Origin: Synaphobranchus kaupii
Lineage: Eukaryota > Chordata > Actinopteri > Anguilliformes > Synaphobranchidae
Length of the DNA: 64,000 bases
Reading direction: 5' to 3'
Assembly (NCBI GenBank): GCA_029718625.1
Contig: CM056380.1
Coordinates: 40,649,680-40,713,679 of the forward strand
Position 1 is the stretch's first letter. Every line of letters starts with the position of its first letter. The position numbers and the translations under genes were made by a program. The notes beneath the pieces are model-generated. The model was not told where the DNA came from. It saw only the letters and a list, made by a program, of their open reading frames with translations, and searched no databases. Of this stretch, positions 35,071 to 47,802 are shown piece by piece.

Positions 35071-38000
35071 GGGGGGATCAGATGAAAGACGGATGCCATT
35101 GCAGATGGCGATTACCGCGCAAACAGCCCCTCATTGGGGTGCCTCCTTTTTTGGATTGCAGTATAATTATCCATATTATCCATATCCAAAACAAGCCTCA
35201 GCCACTTGATAATACCTTTTAGAGCTGTAAATTACTGACAATCATGTGTCGGAAGAGTGGGTGTGAGCAAGCGCAGCACTTTACCTGGACGCACACCTCT
35301 CCTCTCAAATGAAGTGCCAGCAATCATATGCAGACATCTGAGGATCAGAACTAAGTACACTTTCGTCCGGGACACCCGGGACTTTTATTGTTTTATTTTA
35401 TTTATTTATTTTTTGGAGAGGTATGGTCATTGGAGCTTGGCAAAGAACAGGGATCCGCAACCCTTGTCCTGGGGTGTTTCAGGACTTGCTGGTTCTCCGC
35501 TGCTTCTTAGTATTTGAACAGTTAAAGCAGTTGATTACACAGTTAACTCCCCTCCCCTGGTTTCTTGACTCTAACTCGGTTACTATTTTTAATGTGAGAA
35601 CAAAAGCCAACGGACCCTGTGGCTCTCCAGGACCAGGTTTTGGCCGCACCCGCTAAAGTGATGGAATTAGCAGAGATGGCGGTAATGGGAGTGTTATCGG
35701 CAGCGGACCCCAGTGCGTGCAGGCGGAGTACCCAGGACCCTGCGTGTGCCAGCTCAGTGTTGAGTCGGTGGAGCTGACGAGTGTCTCGCCCTGCAGACTG
35801 CTCATAAATGGTGTAGTACCTGCTGCCGGGCGTGGTCCACAGCACGCACACGCGGTTAATTCCCATCCCTGTTATTTGCGACGGTGCGACTCAGAGATTA
35901 AAATAATTAAAACGAGCCGGTTTCTGTGAGGCTCAATATGTGACCCTGTGCATCGTCTGCGATTCGCTTCACAATCTGGCTACAGGGAACGGGTGAAGTG
36001 CTGTCATTGCAACCCAGTTTAGACCTGGTTTTTAACCCTTTATTTTTAAAACCAACGCGGTCTGACATCCAGTCTTCGTCAGGATTTCATAATGGAAAAA
36101 GACAATGCTTTGGTGGTAAGCTCAGCTAACGTAGCCTCATCACTGCTACTTCCTATTTTTTGTACCTTGGTCGTTTAACACAGTCATGGCAGAGCTCCAT
36201 TTTCCTTTTTGACCTGGCTTTCTAGGACATGGATCCATCCACTTCAAACGAGCCGCATTTTAATGCTATTTGTGACTTTTCTACCGTAATGTTTCGCGTT
36301 GACGGAATATAAAGCGTGGCAGTCATCTCCCAGCATGCCCCGGGATAAGCCCAGGGCTTTGCGTCGCTCCGGTGGCACACGCGGAGGTCTCACCCACGCG
36401 TGACAAACTCAGGCCTTTGCTCACTGGCCTCAGGGGGTTTGTGTGATTTTTGATGTATCGGCGGCATTCAGGGAAAGTTACCTCTTACTCAGTGAGAATG
36501 GCAAGCGGTCACCGCTTGCTTCCGCCCCCTCCCCCCTGCCCCCACCTAGCCAGTCAGTCAATAAAAAAGGTTTGTAAGGAGAAAGAAGCACTCTGAGACG
36601 ATGTTAAAATAAACAGGAAAGGAGCAGGTCAGAAAGGTGAGAGAGTGGGGTGTGGGGGTGAGGGAACTGAAATTGTGCGTAACGTCGTGTGTAAAGTGCG
36701 ACCGACCTTCTCGTATAAAAGCTGACCTCCGTTCCCATGTGTTTCAGCCATATGCCCTGTCGTTTGGACCGGGGCTGTAATCGCCCGCTCCCCTATTGTG
36801 CTGGAGAAAAACGCCAGCGCGTCACAGATGGAGCCGCTTAGCGCAAAACGATGCTCGTTCTAATCACAGGACTCCTGTGGGCACTGGGGCCGGAAGGGAG
36901 AGAGGCCGTTTGGGTGATTTAAATCACTTCCTGCGACCGCTGGCCCCGAGAGCGACAGCCTCCCCTTTCCTAAGGCCGTGCTCGCCTCTTTCGTCCATGG
37001 CCGAGTCCGCAGTTCCGCAAATTAGCCATTCTATAAAGGCTGCAGAGTAGGCTGTAGGCTGTCCGCCAACGTGACCATGGCAGTCAGCGGGGGGGAAAAA
37101 ACGGGAGAGACGCATTCCCTGGAATCCCCTTCAGGAAGCAGATGTGTGGCGGCCACGTTGAGAACAGGAAGTGCCTGACCCTTACTTTCCTGCTTCCTAT
37201 CTAACACTCCTCCTCTTTACACGCTTCTTAGCCCACTATGTTTATCCCGTGAAACGAGGCTTTGTGTGAGGTGTTTGGTTCGGTTGAATTTTTTTCTGAT
37301 GCGTTTCAGTCTGGCTGGAAAATTTCCTGTGTCTTCTTTCACGCAGAAACCTGTGTATTGTGTGACGTATCGTTATGCAGGTGAGAGATCACCGGTAATT
37401 GCATGATTTTATTTATTTTTTTACTTTACACTGACTTGTGTAGTTCTCGTTTGGCTCATTATTCCTTTGTACACAGTGGTATTTACTGAAGAGTGGTATT
37501 TGCTGGTTAAGTACATTTGGGGGTGCTAGGTGGCACATCCTGTTAAGGCACGTTTGTAGAGCATGGATGGACCCCATGGTGTGGTTTAAAGTCTGGACCA
37601 TGGCAGTGCCGGCAACGGCTGGTAGCCCCGTGGGGCGACGCACAATTAGCTCGAGCATCGCCCAGAGATGGGATGGTTCCAGTCAGTTCCATAACTCTTC
37701 TGCATATTGGGCGATCTGCTAATGCAGAGACTTTGATTGGCAATGGGCTTCTCAGAAAGTACATACTCACAGTGCTCGAATGGCCTCTTGTGTGAGACCT
37801 TAAAGGGCAGCCATGTTGCTCCTGGTGCCCCTGGTCTGTCATGCTGTGCACTGCTCACCCGTAAAGGTGAGCGCTCCTGCACTGGCTGCTTCAGGCAGGT
37901 CAGTTCCTTCCAGTTCTGACTGTGCGTGCATGCGTGCGTGCGAGCTTGGGGGGTGTTGAGTATTGAGACGGACATCTCAGTAATGCGCAGCTTCCCCCAC

Positions 38001-40114
38001 CAGGTGCCTAACCCCACTATTCTTCCTCCACCCCCCCCCCCCCCCCCCCCCCCCACTCGTTCCCTCTCACCACTCTGCCTCTCCGCTCTCCCTCTCTCCC
38101 CTCTCGTTGGGGGTAATCTCTAAGCCCAGCCCTTACAGCTGTTGTCACAGAGGCATTAGGCTGGGAATTGTGCATTTTTGTTGTATCATCAGTTTGTATC
38201 ATTCCAGTCAGCTTTTCTGTGCTTTTAGCCGCTCTTTTTAGTGCACTCGCTCGCATACCCTCCTGCCAAGGAAATGAGCCCCGTCAAAATTACCGTTAGC
38301 AGGGTGGGGGGGGGCGGAGGGGGGCAAAAGCAGTCGCTATCGAGAGGGAACGCCGGAACTACTCTCCTCTGAATCACGGGTTCCTCATTCCCAAACGCAG
38401 GGTCAGTGGAGTAAAGGGTAAATATTCCTTGGCACTGAGAAATAGGGAACGGGTCCAGATTCCCAGGTTTGGGGACTGCCGGAATGGGGCTTTAGTCAGG
38501 AAATGTTGTTGCTGGCTCTGTGTGTGGCAGCAATCTCTCAACTGAGCTGGCACACCCAGATCCTGTTCAGAGAAACCAGCCGATGCCTAATGAGGGAAAA
38601 TGGCCGCCCCTTCCTCACGCCATTGCCTTTTTGTTTGCAGACCTGTGGGGCTGCTGAGTCTCTACGAAGGACGACTTGACTTTGAGTACGTGCGGTTCCT
38701 GCAGCGCTCAATTTTCTGAGGGAACGCATTATATAACCCCCCCCCTATGCGGCGTACGACCGCGTAGCTTTTTTGTGCTTTTCTAAACTGGCGCAGATGG
38801 CCGCAGATGTTGAGTATCAATTATAAAAATTGTTTTTCTCCCCGCAGTCATTTAAACTTTTCAATTGAAACCGGCGTATTTTAACCGACAGGCCCCTTGC
38901 GGCTTACGCAGCATCCCCAGAAACGTCCTGAGGAGAATTTGGAGGCTCCGGGTGATGGAACCGGAATTTTCAGGCTTCTTCGCGTGTCCCTGGTCTCGGC
39001 ACGCATTCTCGCAACGTGTCACTTACCTTCGTGATAAGGTCAGGAATGCTGCATGTAAGAAATGAGGTTTCGTTATGCGGCTGCGGCTGGATATTCTGCA
39101 GTAGGTTTTTTAACGCCTGCCGAACCATCGTTTGTTGCGGCTCCAGTAGCCTCCGTCAGGGTGTGGAAATGAGCCTTGCTTTTAGACAGATTACCACACG
39201 GCTGGCGGGCTTGCGTGTTTGTCATGTTGCGGGGCTGATATGTGCCATGATGTGCAGCTCCGCGTGTGGAACAGATTGCGCATTTGCGCTCGGAAGAGCG
39301 CATTTCTTTAGCGGAAACCGTCCCAGGCCTCGTATCTTTTATTTATTTATTTTTTCCCCCTCTGCACACGCAACTACTCCCACTCTAGCTCTTTGGCATG
39401 AAAAAACTGTTATCACGGGTCACGCGAGGTCACCGGTCATCCATCTCTGGAGCTCTAGAATGATCCACCACAAGTGTTGGACAACCCAGCTTTTGCTGGA
39501 GTCAGAAATACCAGCTGAAGTTCAGGAGAGGACACATGCTGTGAGTGTTGTACATCGTCAAACCAGCATGTTTTTATTGTTCAAATACCTAATACATTTT
39601 ATTTCAGGTCATTGTTGCTTTTGGTACGCTAGCAAGCGTGATTAATTCCCTGCTAATTCTGTCGATGCACTAATAAAGCTTTATTTATTTTAACATGTTT
39701 ATACAGGGTAGGTTGACTGAGCGTGCATGCTCTTTTTGTATTTTAGCGCTAAGTGCGATAGATGGTTGCTGTTGAAATGCCGATTTTGGCGAAATGTAAC
39801 AAGATAAACTCTTCACGGTTAATCTGAAAATAGTTGTAGCTGAATATACTGGTAAGTACTTGCTTTCCTAAACATATTTATGCGAGAGGTTTTGGAGAAA
39901 GAAAATGAGGTGTCTTCTAAACCGAAAGTGCATCAGGTACTGTATAGTACAGTAAGCAAGGGAAAATGCTTTTACTACAATGTTTTTTACAAATATTATT
40001 GTTTCTATACGTGAACATGATTTTCTTAGCGTGTATAAACGGTGCATTTTATGCATTTTACAGTCTGTGGCTGTGGCGAATCCGTTTAGAGCGCCTGCAT
40101 GTTTTAATCAAAAC

Positions 40115-40203
40115 ATCGATATTTGGCGCCAGTGTATCGATAACGTATCGCAAGAGGAACTATGACGATATATTCCAGTATCGATATTTTGTCCCACTCC
40201 TAG
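40115..40203. mobile_element. Transposon terminal fragment
   Basis: AGTATCGATATTTTGTCCCA followed by CTCCTA resembles the right end of a widespread fish element, and similar ATCGATA text occurs in the 60 bp before it. No left end is found. Confidence 0.3.
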
Positions 40204-40319
40204 TGCACACGGTTACTGTTGACAGGGCAGGCATGCGGGTAAGAGTGTAGGTAAGTCCTGCTCCAGACTCTGGGTGCTGTTGGGAGGGGGGGGGGGGCAG
40301 ATGGGGGGTGGTGTGCAAG

Positions 40320-40600
40320 TGGGAAACCAAGGCGGGCCGCATCTGTTCCGCTGCCACTCCACATCTGCCCGTCGCCACGGCAGCTCTAATGCCTCCGACT
40401 GACAGCCCCGCCGACGTAAGCGCCCGCCCACCGTCCCGCGTATATTTATCCCAATCCCGCCTCGCTCTCCCCCTCGTCTTCGTCCCAGCTCGCGTCTCCT
40501 CTCGGCTGCCGCCGCCCGCCGACCGAGTGCTGCAGAGGGTCGCCTTGTCACACTCGAACCCGAGTCCCCGGCGAGGCCGTCAACCCAGCTGATGAGAGGA
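40320..40600 (+). promoter_or_regulatory. CpG island with TATA-like box before exon 2
   Basis: CpG density is high throughout. TATATTTA at 40441-40448 is followed by pyrimidine-rich sequence suited to initiation near 40470. Coding exon 2 begins about 0.7 kb downstream. A transcript starting here would lack exon 1 and so the catalytic Cys. There is no direct evidence of transcription. Confidence 0.28.
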
Positions 40601-41149
40601 TTAAGCGAAGTGGGCATCTGGCAGGTGATTGGTGGGGGGAGATCAAAAGCCGATGGCGACCGGTTTCCACTGACGCGATTGGACGGTCAACGCTAATGCC
40701 GGCCAATCGGAGCCGGAGGACGGCTGCATTTTTATTGCGCAGCTCGGAATGCTGCTGGACGCGCGGTGAACCGGTTACCGTGACAACAACGAGTTCTGGG
40801 GGATTATATTATTCTCGTCATTTAATTCCCAGGCAAAACTGGGAAAAGTTCTGCTTCTCCCTGTTCGCTGAAAGTAGCGTAGAAACTTCACCATCACACC
40901 TTTCCAAACACACGGATCCGCCACAGGTCATGAACCGGCTGGCCTTTTCCTAACATCTAGAACGGCCTATAAAACGCACAGTCCTCATCTTTAGGTAAAT
41001 GACTCGACGCCTCTTGCATTGACCCGGACAAGCTCACATCCTGTTGGTGAAGTCGTCCGTCAGGCGCCTCCTTTCGCGGGTCTAATTGCGATGTTACGGA
41101 AGCTTTCGGTTCACGCTCAGTGTTTGTTTGTTTTTTCTTCTCCTGACAG

Positions 41150-41242
41150 GTCCTCTGGCATCTAGACATCTTCCGCAGGAGCTTCAGGCAGCTGACCACC
41201 CACAAGTGCATGGAGGACTCCTGTATCTTCTGTGCTCTGAAG
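41150..41242 (+). CDS. usp54: usp54 coding exon 2 (residues 50-80)
   Basis: Acceptor TTCTCCTGACAG and donor AAG/GTAAGT bracket 93 nt in phase 0 on both sides. It encodes [15 protein letters not shown] and then CIFCALK, the helical part that follows the Cys box in USP53/USP54. The sequence is nearly identical to the family. Confidence 0.96.
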
Positions 41243-44200
41243 GTAAGTCCCCAGCCAAGGTCCCTGTGTGTTGTGCTGTTACTCACCAGTCCTCTGGTGT
41301 TTGATGAACACATTTTGAGAAATTAGATTTGTTTGCTTCCACATTGGTTAAATTTTATATACATTCGCTGCCCTCCAGATATGTGATCTAGTTTTTCATG
41401 TAAAGCTATAGTTCCTATCATGAAAGCACAAAAAGAATTGTGCAATTCCTACGAAATATCAACTCACAGATGGCAAATCAGTCATCTTGTGGAAAAATGA
41501 AACTTCCAGAAGTGCTGCTCCACTCCAATTGGTTGGGACAGTCGGTCACAACAACCCCATGCTGCCAGTAATAAATATAGAATTCTGTAATCTAGCTCAA
41601 GCAGCCTGCGATTACAATTTCCGCACTAATAGATGAATACCATGAAAATAACCTGCTGATTATCAAACGGTTTTGTATTCGCAAGCATTCTCATTCATGA
41701 TATCACTGAAGAGTGTGTCTTCTCAAATACACGCCCAGTCTATCTGAATAGCACAGCAGAATGTTCAGACCCATGTGTGTGTGTGTGACTGGCGTTTCAC
41801 ACAACCTGGCACGGTTGCTTTTCAGAAAGCGATTTACCAAGATATAAGGCAAAGAGTATCTTGGATTTCTGTATTAGAGAACATTTTTTACATTTAATTG
41901 CTACTCTGGTAAATTAATAATTATAAATGGCAGATAATAACAAATACATTTCGATTTGCGATTTAATAGGCTGGCATGTTTTCGTCCAAAGTGTGGCTGT
42001 ATTAGCGATAAGTTGAAGCTTAATTACTGTTTAATATGCTAACGAGCAGTTAAAAGGCTTCTGTGGAATGGCGTGTCTCCCACGTACTGCATCGCATGGC
42101 TTTCATAAAATACAAGAAAATTTATATAGTGGCATTTGACTGGCTGAGAATTTCCGTGGAATTTGCTGGGTTGCAAGGTTAACCTCGGAAATCTTGCCAT
42201 TCTGGACTTTTTTTTTTTTTTTAAATGTGATGTCTGCAAGCTGGTATTTGCTTAAATGAAACGGTTTCATTTGCTTACTACTTTTTTGTCTTAGTGTTTT
42301 TTTTTTTTTGATGCTTTGAGAGTTTATCCTGTGGATGTAAAAGCACTATAAAAAAACCCACTTCACTCTGTGAACACTTATTTTCTGAATGAAATTAATT
42401 TCAGTCACGTTCGTGAGTTGCTTTTTTTTTCAGTTGGTTGATGTATTTACTTTTTTAATTTTGCTTCACTGGAATTTAGGAAGTGCTCTTTTCTAGAGCG
42501 ACTTACGATGCGAACGCAAGCGCAAAGATCAGGGATGGAAGTGGGTCAGAGCATCCTCCCAACAGGGTCACTGAGTGACAGAAGTGAACTTGCCAATTAC
42601 CCGAAAAACTACAAAATGACCCTCATGAGAATTAACTACTGTAAATGAACAACATTCAAAGAAGCAAAGGTTCTGAAAGCAAAATGTATTGTGCTGAAGC
42701 ATTAGACCTGTGCAGGCGTTTCTGAGGAGGTCCTAAGTGCACCAGGGCGGATTGTGACCTGGTTGGGTGTTATCTGGGTGGTGAGGTTACGGTTAGGGCA
42801 GTGACCCCCCGACCTCGCCTCGCTCACCGATACACGGGATGTTCTCCACCCCCCCCCCCCCCACAAGTCGGCATAAACAAGTCAGAAGTGCTTGGGATGC
42901 CACATATTTCCCATAATCCCCCTGACTCCCCAGCTAGCAGTGCTTTTTTGCTGAAAGCGTAAACTGGATTTACAATCCTCCATACCTGGAGAATTCCTGG
43001 GGGCACATGGTCTCGTCCCTCTGCCTGTCCCGGGAACAGGGAAGAGGGGGTGTCCAGATTGCCGGCAGGGTTCTCCCAGTCCTGGGGTCTGCTATTGGTC
43101 TGCTATCTGCACACGGCCAGTACCTGCCGCGTGGGCCTCACTGCTCGACGTGCAGGTTATTTAAAATTTTATGATCTGTTGCTGTTCCCGTGGAGATTGT
43201 GTTCACAGCACTTGGGTGCCTTACATCACACCAGTCTGTGATTACACTTTCATTTACTGGCCCTAAGAGCAAAATCAAGATTGAGATGCCAGAGTTGTCG
43301 GGGGGGGGGGGGGGTTTGTGGGTAGTGAGCTTCAGGTCCACTTGCGTATATTTTCTGAGGGGCGTTTCTCAGTGCAGATTTAATGTAGCCATAGCGTTGT
43401 TCAAAGTTTACCACTCAGAAATTTGACTGGAGCACAGGATTGCGCGGTTGCTCTGGCAACGTTACAAGCTCAGTAGCCATCAAAGAGAACAAAATACTGT
43501 TGTGCTGGAATCGTAAAATGTCTGCTGGCGCTTTTGTAACGGTTTGGTTCGATCTTTAAAGACTGCTGTGGTGGTTGGGAGGCAGTGTGGTATGTGGTGG
43601 TGGGGTTTAGGGTATGAGGGGGCTGGGGGATCGAGATCGAGGCCGGCCCAGTGGTATCCGCGCGCCCTATTGTGATCTACGGAGCCGTGTATTAGCGGTA
43701 TCAATGTTCAGCTATAAAACTTTAAATGAGACATCCCGCAAGGCCTTGGGTCATTGCTTGGCCATGAATCGGAGGGAAGTGACATCATATAACGACTCTA
43801 TTGCCACTGTGAAGGACCTGGGTGGGGAGGGGAGGGTCCATATTTTACTCTTGTCTGCGAAATGGGCGGGGCTCCGCAGAGCCGTATTCTCTTCAATCTG
43901 GGAACTGGCTCAGATGCCACAGAAGGGAGGGGGGGGTCAGACGCAGAGAAAGAGTGAGTCAGAAAGGGTATGAGAGGAGGAGAAGAGAAGAGGGGAGGGG
44001 AGGGAGAGAGATTGAGAATGACAGAGGAGGTAAGAGAGATGGATAGATGCATGTTTCTACAGTGTCCCTCCGGGCTGGGAGGGTTGAGGTCCGATTGAGC
44101 TTGCAGTGGGGTCCGATTGATCTCTCGGTCTGGGAACTCAGCGTTGAGCCACACTGATGTTGCTAGGTCCGCGTCTCTGACGCATTAAAATCCGAAAGGA

Positions 44201-44743
44201 TGCAGTAAACTCACTATCGACGTGTCCAGGGGACGCACCCTAAAGAAACCTCGCTGTCAAAAAAAAAAAAACCTCCGTAAAACTTCCAATAATAGCCAAG
44301 TCTCCAATAAACGCAGGAGTGGAAGTTTTGCGCTAGGGAAACGCGGAGACAACTCCTTGTTGAAGAGTTAAAAGATCACTCTTTCAACAACACAACTCCA
44401 CTTCCTAGTTGTCACAGACCACACAACGTAATCAACCCCCTAGGGTGTATGGGAAACACGTAGTTAACCAATCGACTTTGATTCACCCGTGAATAAACGT
44501 TGAAATGCCGGCTGGATACTAACAGTAGCGTTAATGTAAACACTCATAAGAACATGGGCGAGATCGCCGTGAGTTATATTAAATATTAGTCCTGCATGCG
44601 AGTGGTCACCACACAGGCCTCTTATAATCGCCGGTATGCGCGACACTGTCAGTGAAATAAACGCCTGCCTCAAATAAACGCTGTAACTATAAAACAAAAA
44701 AGCAGTGGGTTAAAATGCTTACAGTAGTCCTATTTATTTTTTT

Positions 44744-46581
44744 GTGGCTAAAAAACGAAATAACACTGGTTTTGAAAAGGTAGCCCTATTGTTTTTCAAC
44801 CTTTTGGTTTTTGTAAATTTAAAAACCAAATTTGTTTTTTGTCAATTAAATCGTTTTGCAAGCATAATTTTAGCCAGTGTGTTGTGGCTCATCACATTCA
44901 AATGGCTGGGCTTCTCGGATGACAATTTCATGTATTGTCACATTTGTACTATATACAACAAAACCGGCACGTGTATGCACAAATCAAACAAATGCACCAA
45001 CTATCAGCACTCCACCCTCACTCGCCATGTTTTAAGCAAAGAACATCAGTCCTGCCTCAATGTTCCTGCTCTGCAAAGAGACTTAGAACAAAGTCAGGTG
45101 AAGGTGACCAGCCAGCAGGACAAAGCAGCGCTGGTGCTGTTTAAAGCCACTCACTGGATGGCCCAGGAGGGGGGGTCCCCCTGTCCAAGTTTGAGTCGTT
45201 AAGTAGCTTTTTGACAGAGGTTGGTGTCCCAGATCTCGTACCTCTACAGCAAACAGCTGTTTCCTACAGTTTGCGATACATGGCCACAGAAATGCTGTCC
45301 AGTATGGCAGACGCCGCCCTAAAAAAGAAAGTGAATGAATCTCCATTCGTGACTGTGCTCACAGATGAGTCTACAGACATAACCGACCATAAACGCCTTG
45401 TTGTGTATGTCCAAAACGTTGATGCTCAAACATTTCAACCGAGCACTCATTTTGTTGCAAATAAAGAGTGTAGGGAGCACCCAGAGTCAAAGCAATACAA
45501 ACACTGCTGGAAGACCCAGTGCTCACCTACAAGGAGTTGCATTCCATTCGATGGCTGTCATACTACAACGCTCTTCAGACTGTGGACAGGACCACCGACA
45601 GTCTGCTGACATACCTCACTGATGTGTCCCATCATGTCAGCAAAGACCCCAAGGCAAGTGGTCTGAAGAAAAAGATTGGCACAGTAAAGTTCATCAGCAT
45701 CGCCGCTCTGATGATGGATGCAATGGCCCCTATTACGATCTTATCCCAGTTCCTGCAAACAGAAAGCGTTGATGTAGCATTGGTAAACGTGAAGCTGGAC
45801 CTGGCCATCGAGGATCTGGAAAAGATCAAGGCAATGACATCGCCCAACCTGACAGCATTAGCCAGCGACATCCAGGGCAACATGTACAAGGGTGAGCACC
45901 AAATCACCAGGGCCACATTTAATCTGGAGCAGCTGTGCATCAAATCCATTGACAACTTGATAAGTAGCATGCACTCCAGGTTTCCGAACACCTCTCTGTT
46001 GTCTGCGTTTGGTGTGATGAGTCGCCGTCCGATCGTCTTCATGAGTGAAGAAGAGTTCAAGGTTTTGGGGGAGGAGGAGCTGGAACTGCTTATTGCCCAC
46101 TATTAAGCGCCAGCAAACCCACCGATGGAAGGAGGACGGGGAGGACCACCAGAGGACTACCCAGCTCCTCATCAACGCTGCACAAACTCGACAGGAGTGG
46201 GCCCTGGTGAAGAAAGTTTGAAAAGTCAAAGCACAGCACTACCCCAGAGACAGCATGTGGAGGCTTTTGGCATTGGTGACAAAGTACCACCTGGAAGATT
46301 TCCCCAACCTCACCATCCCTGCTCAATTGGCCACTACCCTGGCTGTGCATACAGCTGGCTGCGAACAAGGGTTTTCTTCTCAAAACCTCATCCTCACCCC
46401 TCACAGGAACAGGCTGTCATTGGAACATCAGGAGCAGCCCCTCAAGGTCAACCTGGGGCCCAAAAGGTCAGAGTTCCCTTTTGGAGAGGCACTGGCCAAC
46501 TGGAAAGGTCAAGAAGAGGAAGCTGTACACTATGAAGTACAAGTAATCGTTGATAAATGCTACAGACTTGAATTACGTTGA
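44744..46581 (+). pseudogene. Decayed hAT-type transposase
   Basis: A BED/TTF-like zinc-finger pattern (YCHIC, then RHVLSKEH) is followed by the RNase H-like core with VLTDESTDI (first catalytic Asp). Then come SIRWLSYYNALQTV and the C-terminal hAT dimerisation motif GFSSQNLIL with RNRLS. This order matches hAT transposases and their host-derived relatives such as ZNF862-type proteins. The frame is broken: a shift in the poly-G near 45170-45180, a deletion plus shift between about 45470 and 45530, and stops and shifts after 46106. It cannot make one intact protein. I could not find matching terminal repeats, so the element limits are unknown; CACTG near 47175 might be one end. It lies in the usp54 transcript orientation. 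Confidence 0.8.
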
Positions 46582-46947
46582 GCTGCTCGTAATGCACCAC
46601 AAACATATGTGTCATTTTATTTTATCACCAGACTTTGAGGACACCTTTTTGCGACGGTCTTAGTCAAGTTTCATGTTTATGATAAAAGTTTCACATTGAC
46701 TCAATTCATTTCTTATCACATTTGATTTACTTGATACTGGGTAGATGATTTTGGTGCTATTTTGGTGACATTAGTTTATTTGTAGACCGTGTCATGGTGA
46801 TGAAACATTACTGTTTTGTGTTATACTCAACACTCGTTTATTTGATAATTGATTTTGGTGCTATTATGTGCTACAGACACTATTTTGTTTATTGGAATTT
46901 TGTAGACTAGTATGTCGTGATGTGACATTTGTATAAAATGTTTTGTA

Positions 46948-46953
46948 AATAAA
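46948..46953 (+). terminator. Polyadenylation signal AATAAA of the hAT element
   Basis: AATAAA occurs about 370 bp after the last recognisable transposase codon, within TGTAAATAAAGTTTTTAG. It is in sense orientation inside usp54 intron 2, so premature polyadenylation of usp54 is conceivable but unproven. Confidence 0.4.
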
Positions 46954-47300
46954 GTTTTTAGATTTGGGATTTTATTTGTTTAACTTTCAGATACATTTTC
47001 AACATACGTGAATATACCCATAATTATAACCATATAACATTAGACATGAGTTTAACACTACAATTTGTCAAAAAACACAAATTTTATTGGGGACCCACTC
47101 AATTTCCCTGGGACCCACTCAAATGACCACGTGTGGGTCCCGGGGACTCACTACATTGAAAACCTATCAACATCACTGGCCACATGAGAGAGCCGGCCTC
47201 TGAGGGGCTGCAGAACATGAGCCTGTCGTAGCCTAGCCAGGGGAAGACTAAATGGAGAATAAACATGGATATATCATGCAGTTATAGAGTGTTCAGTGAT

Positions 47301-47667
47301 GGGTGCATTTGCATAGTTGTTCAGTAAGTGTGTGTGTGTGTGTGTGTGTGTGTGGTTGCAGAGCAGAGTTGTACAATAAGTGTGTGTCTCGTTGTAGAGC
47401 ATCTTTGCGCAGTTGTACTGTAACCGCATGTGTGTGCGCCTGTGTGGTTGGAGAGAATCTTTGCACAGTTGTACAATAAGTGTGTGCGTGCGTGTGTGTG
47501 GTTGCAGAGAATCTTTGCACAGTTGTACAATAAGTGTGTGTGCGTGCGCGTGCGTGTGTGGTTGCAGAGCATCTTTGCACAGTTGTACAATAAGTGTGTG
47601 TGTGTGTGTCTCTTGTTGTGGAGCATCTTTGCGCAGTTGAACAGTAACTGTGTGTGTGTGGTTGCAG
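47301..47667 (+). repeat. usp54: Minisatellite made of exon 3 acceptor copies
   Basis: About six imperfect units each hold the end of intron 2 plus the first 10-20 bases of exon 3. The text is like GGTTGCAG then AGCATCTTTGC(A/G)CAGTT, then TACAATAAG and a TG run. Acceptor-like AGs are at 47396-47397, 47506-47507 and 47566-47567; other units have GGAG or damaged sites. The true exon follows at 47668. Units are about 50-100 bp because the TG runs differ in length. The unit at 47561 matches the true acceptor for 18 straight bases. Confidence 0.85.
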
Positions 47668-47802
47668 AGCATCTTTGCGCAGTTCCAGTTCAGCAGCGAT
47701 AAGGTTCTTCCGTCGGACGCCCTGCGCAGCGCCCTCGCCAAGACCTTCCAGGACGAGCAGCGTTTCCAGCTGGGCATCATGGACGACGCAGCCGAGTGCT
47801 TC
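47668..47802 (+). CDS. usp54: usp54 coding exon 3 (residues 81-125)
   Basis: Encodes [20 protein letters not shown], then the [22 protein letters not shown] block that is almost invariant in USP53/USP54. Starts after GTTGCAG at 47667 and ends before GTAAGC. It is 135 nt with phase 0 on both sides, so skipping would delete 45 residues in frame. The tract before the acceptor is TG-rich rather than pyrimidine-rich. Confidence 0.96.

Larger units (their letters stand above)
41243..47667 (+). other. usp54: usp54 intron 2 (6.4 kb)
   Basis: Holds a poly-C run (42849-42862), a poly-G run (43300-43314), a decayed hAT transposase (44744-46581) and, against the exon 3 acceptor, an unusual exon-derived minisatellite. 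No host gene is recognised within it. Confidence 0.85.

Noticed and set aside
39016..39645. A 209-codon plus-strand open frame in intron 1
   Set aside because: No domain or family pattern, no splice or promoter context, and composition like translated non-coding DNA.
44703..47176. Terminal inverted repeats for the hAT element (CAGTG at 44703, CACTG at about 47176)
   Set aside because: Beyond CAGTG the two ends do not match and no 8-bp target duplication is seen.
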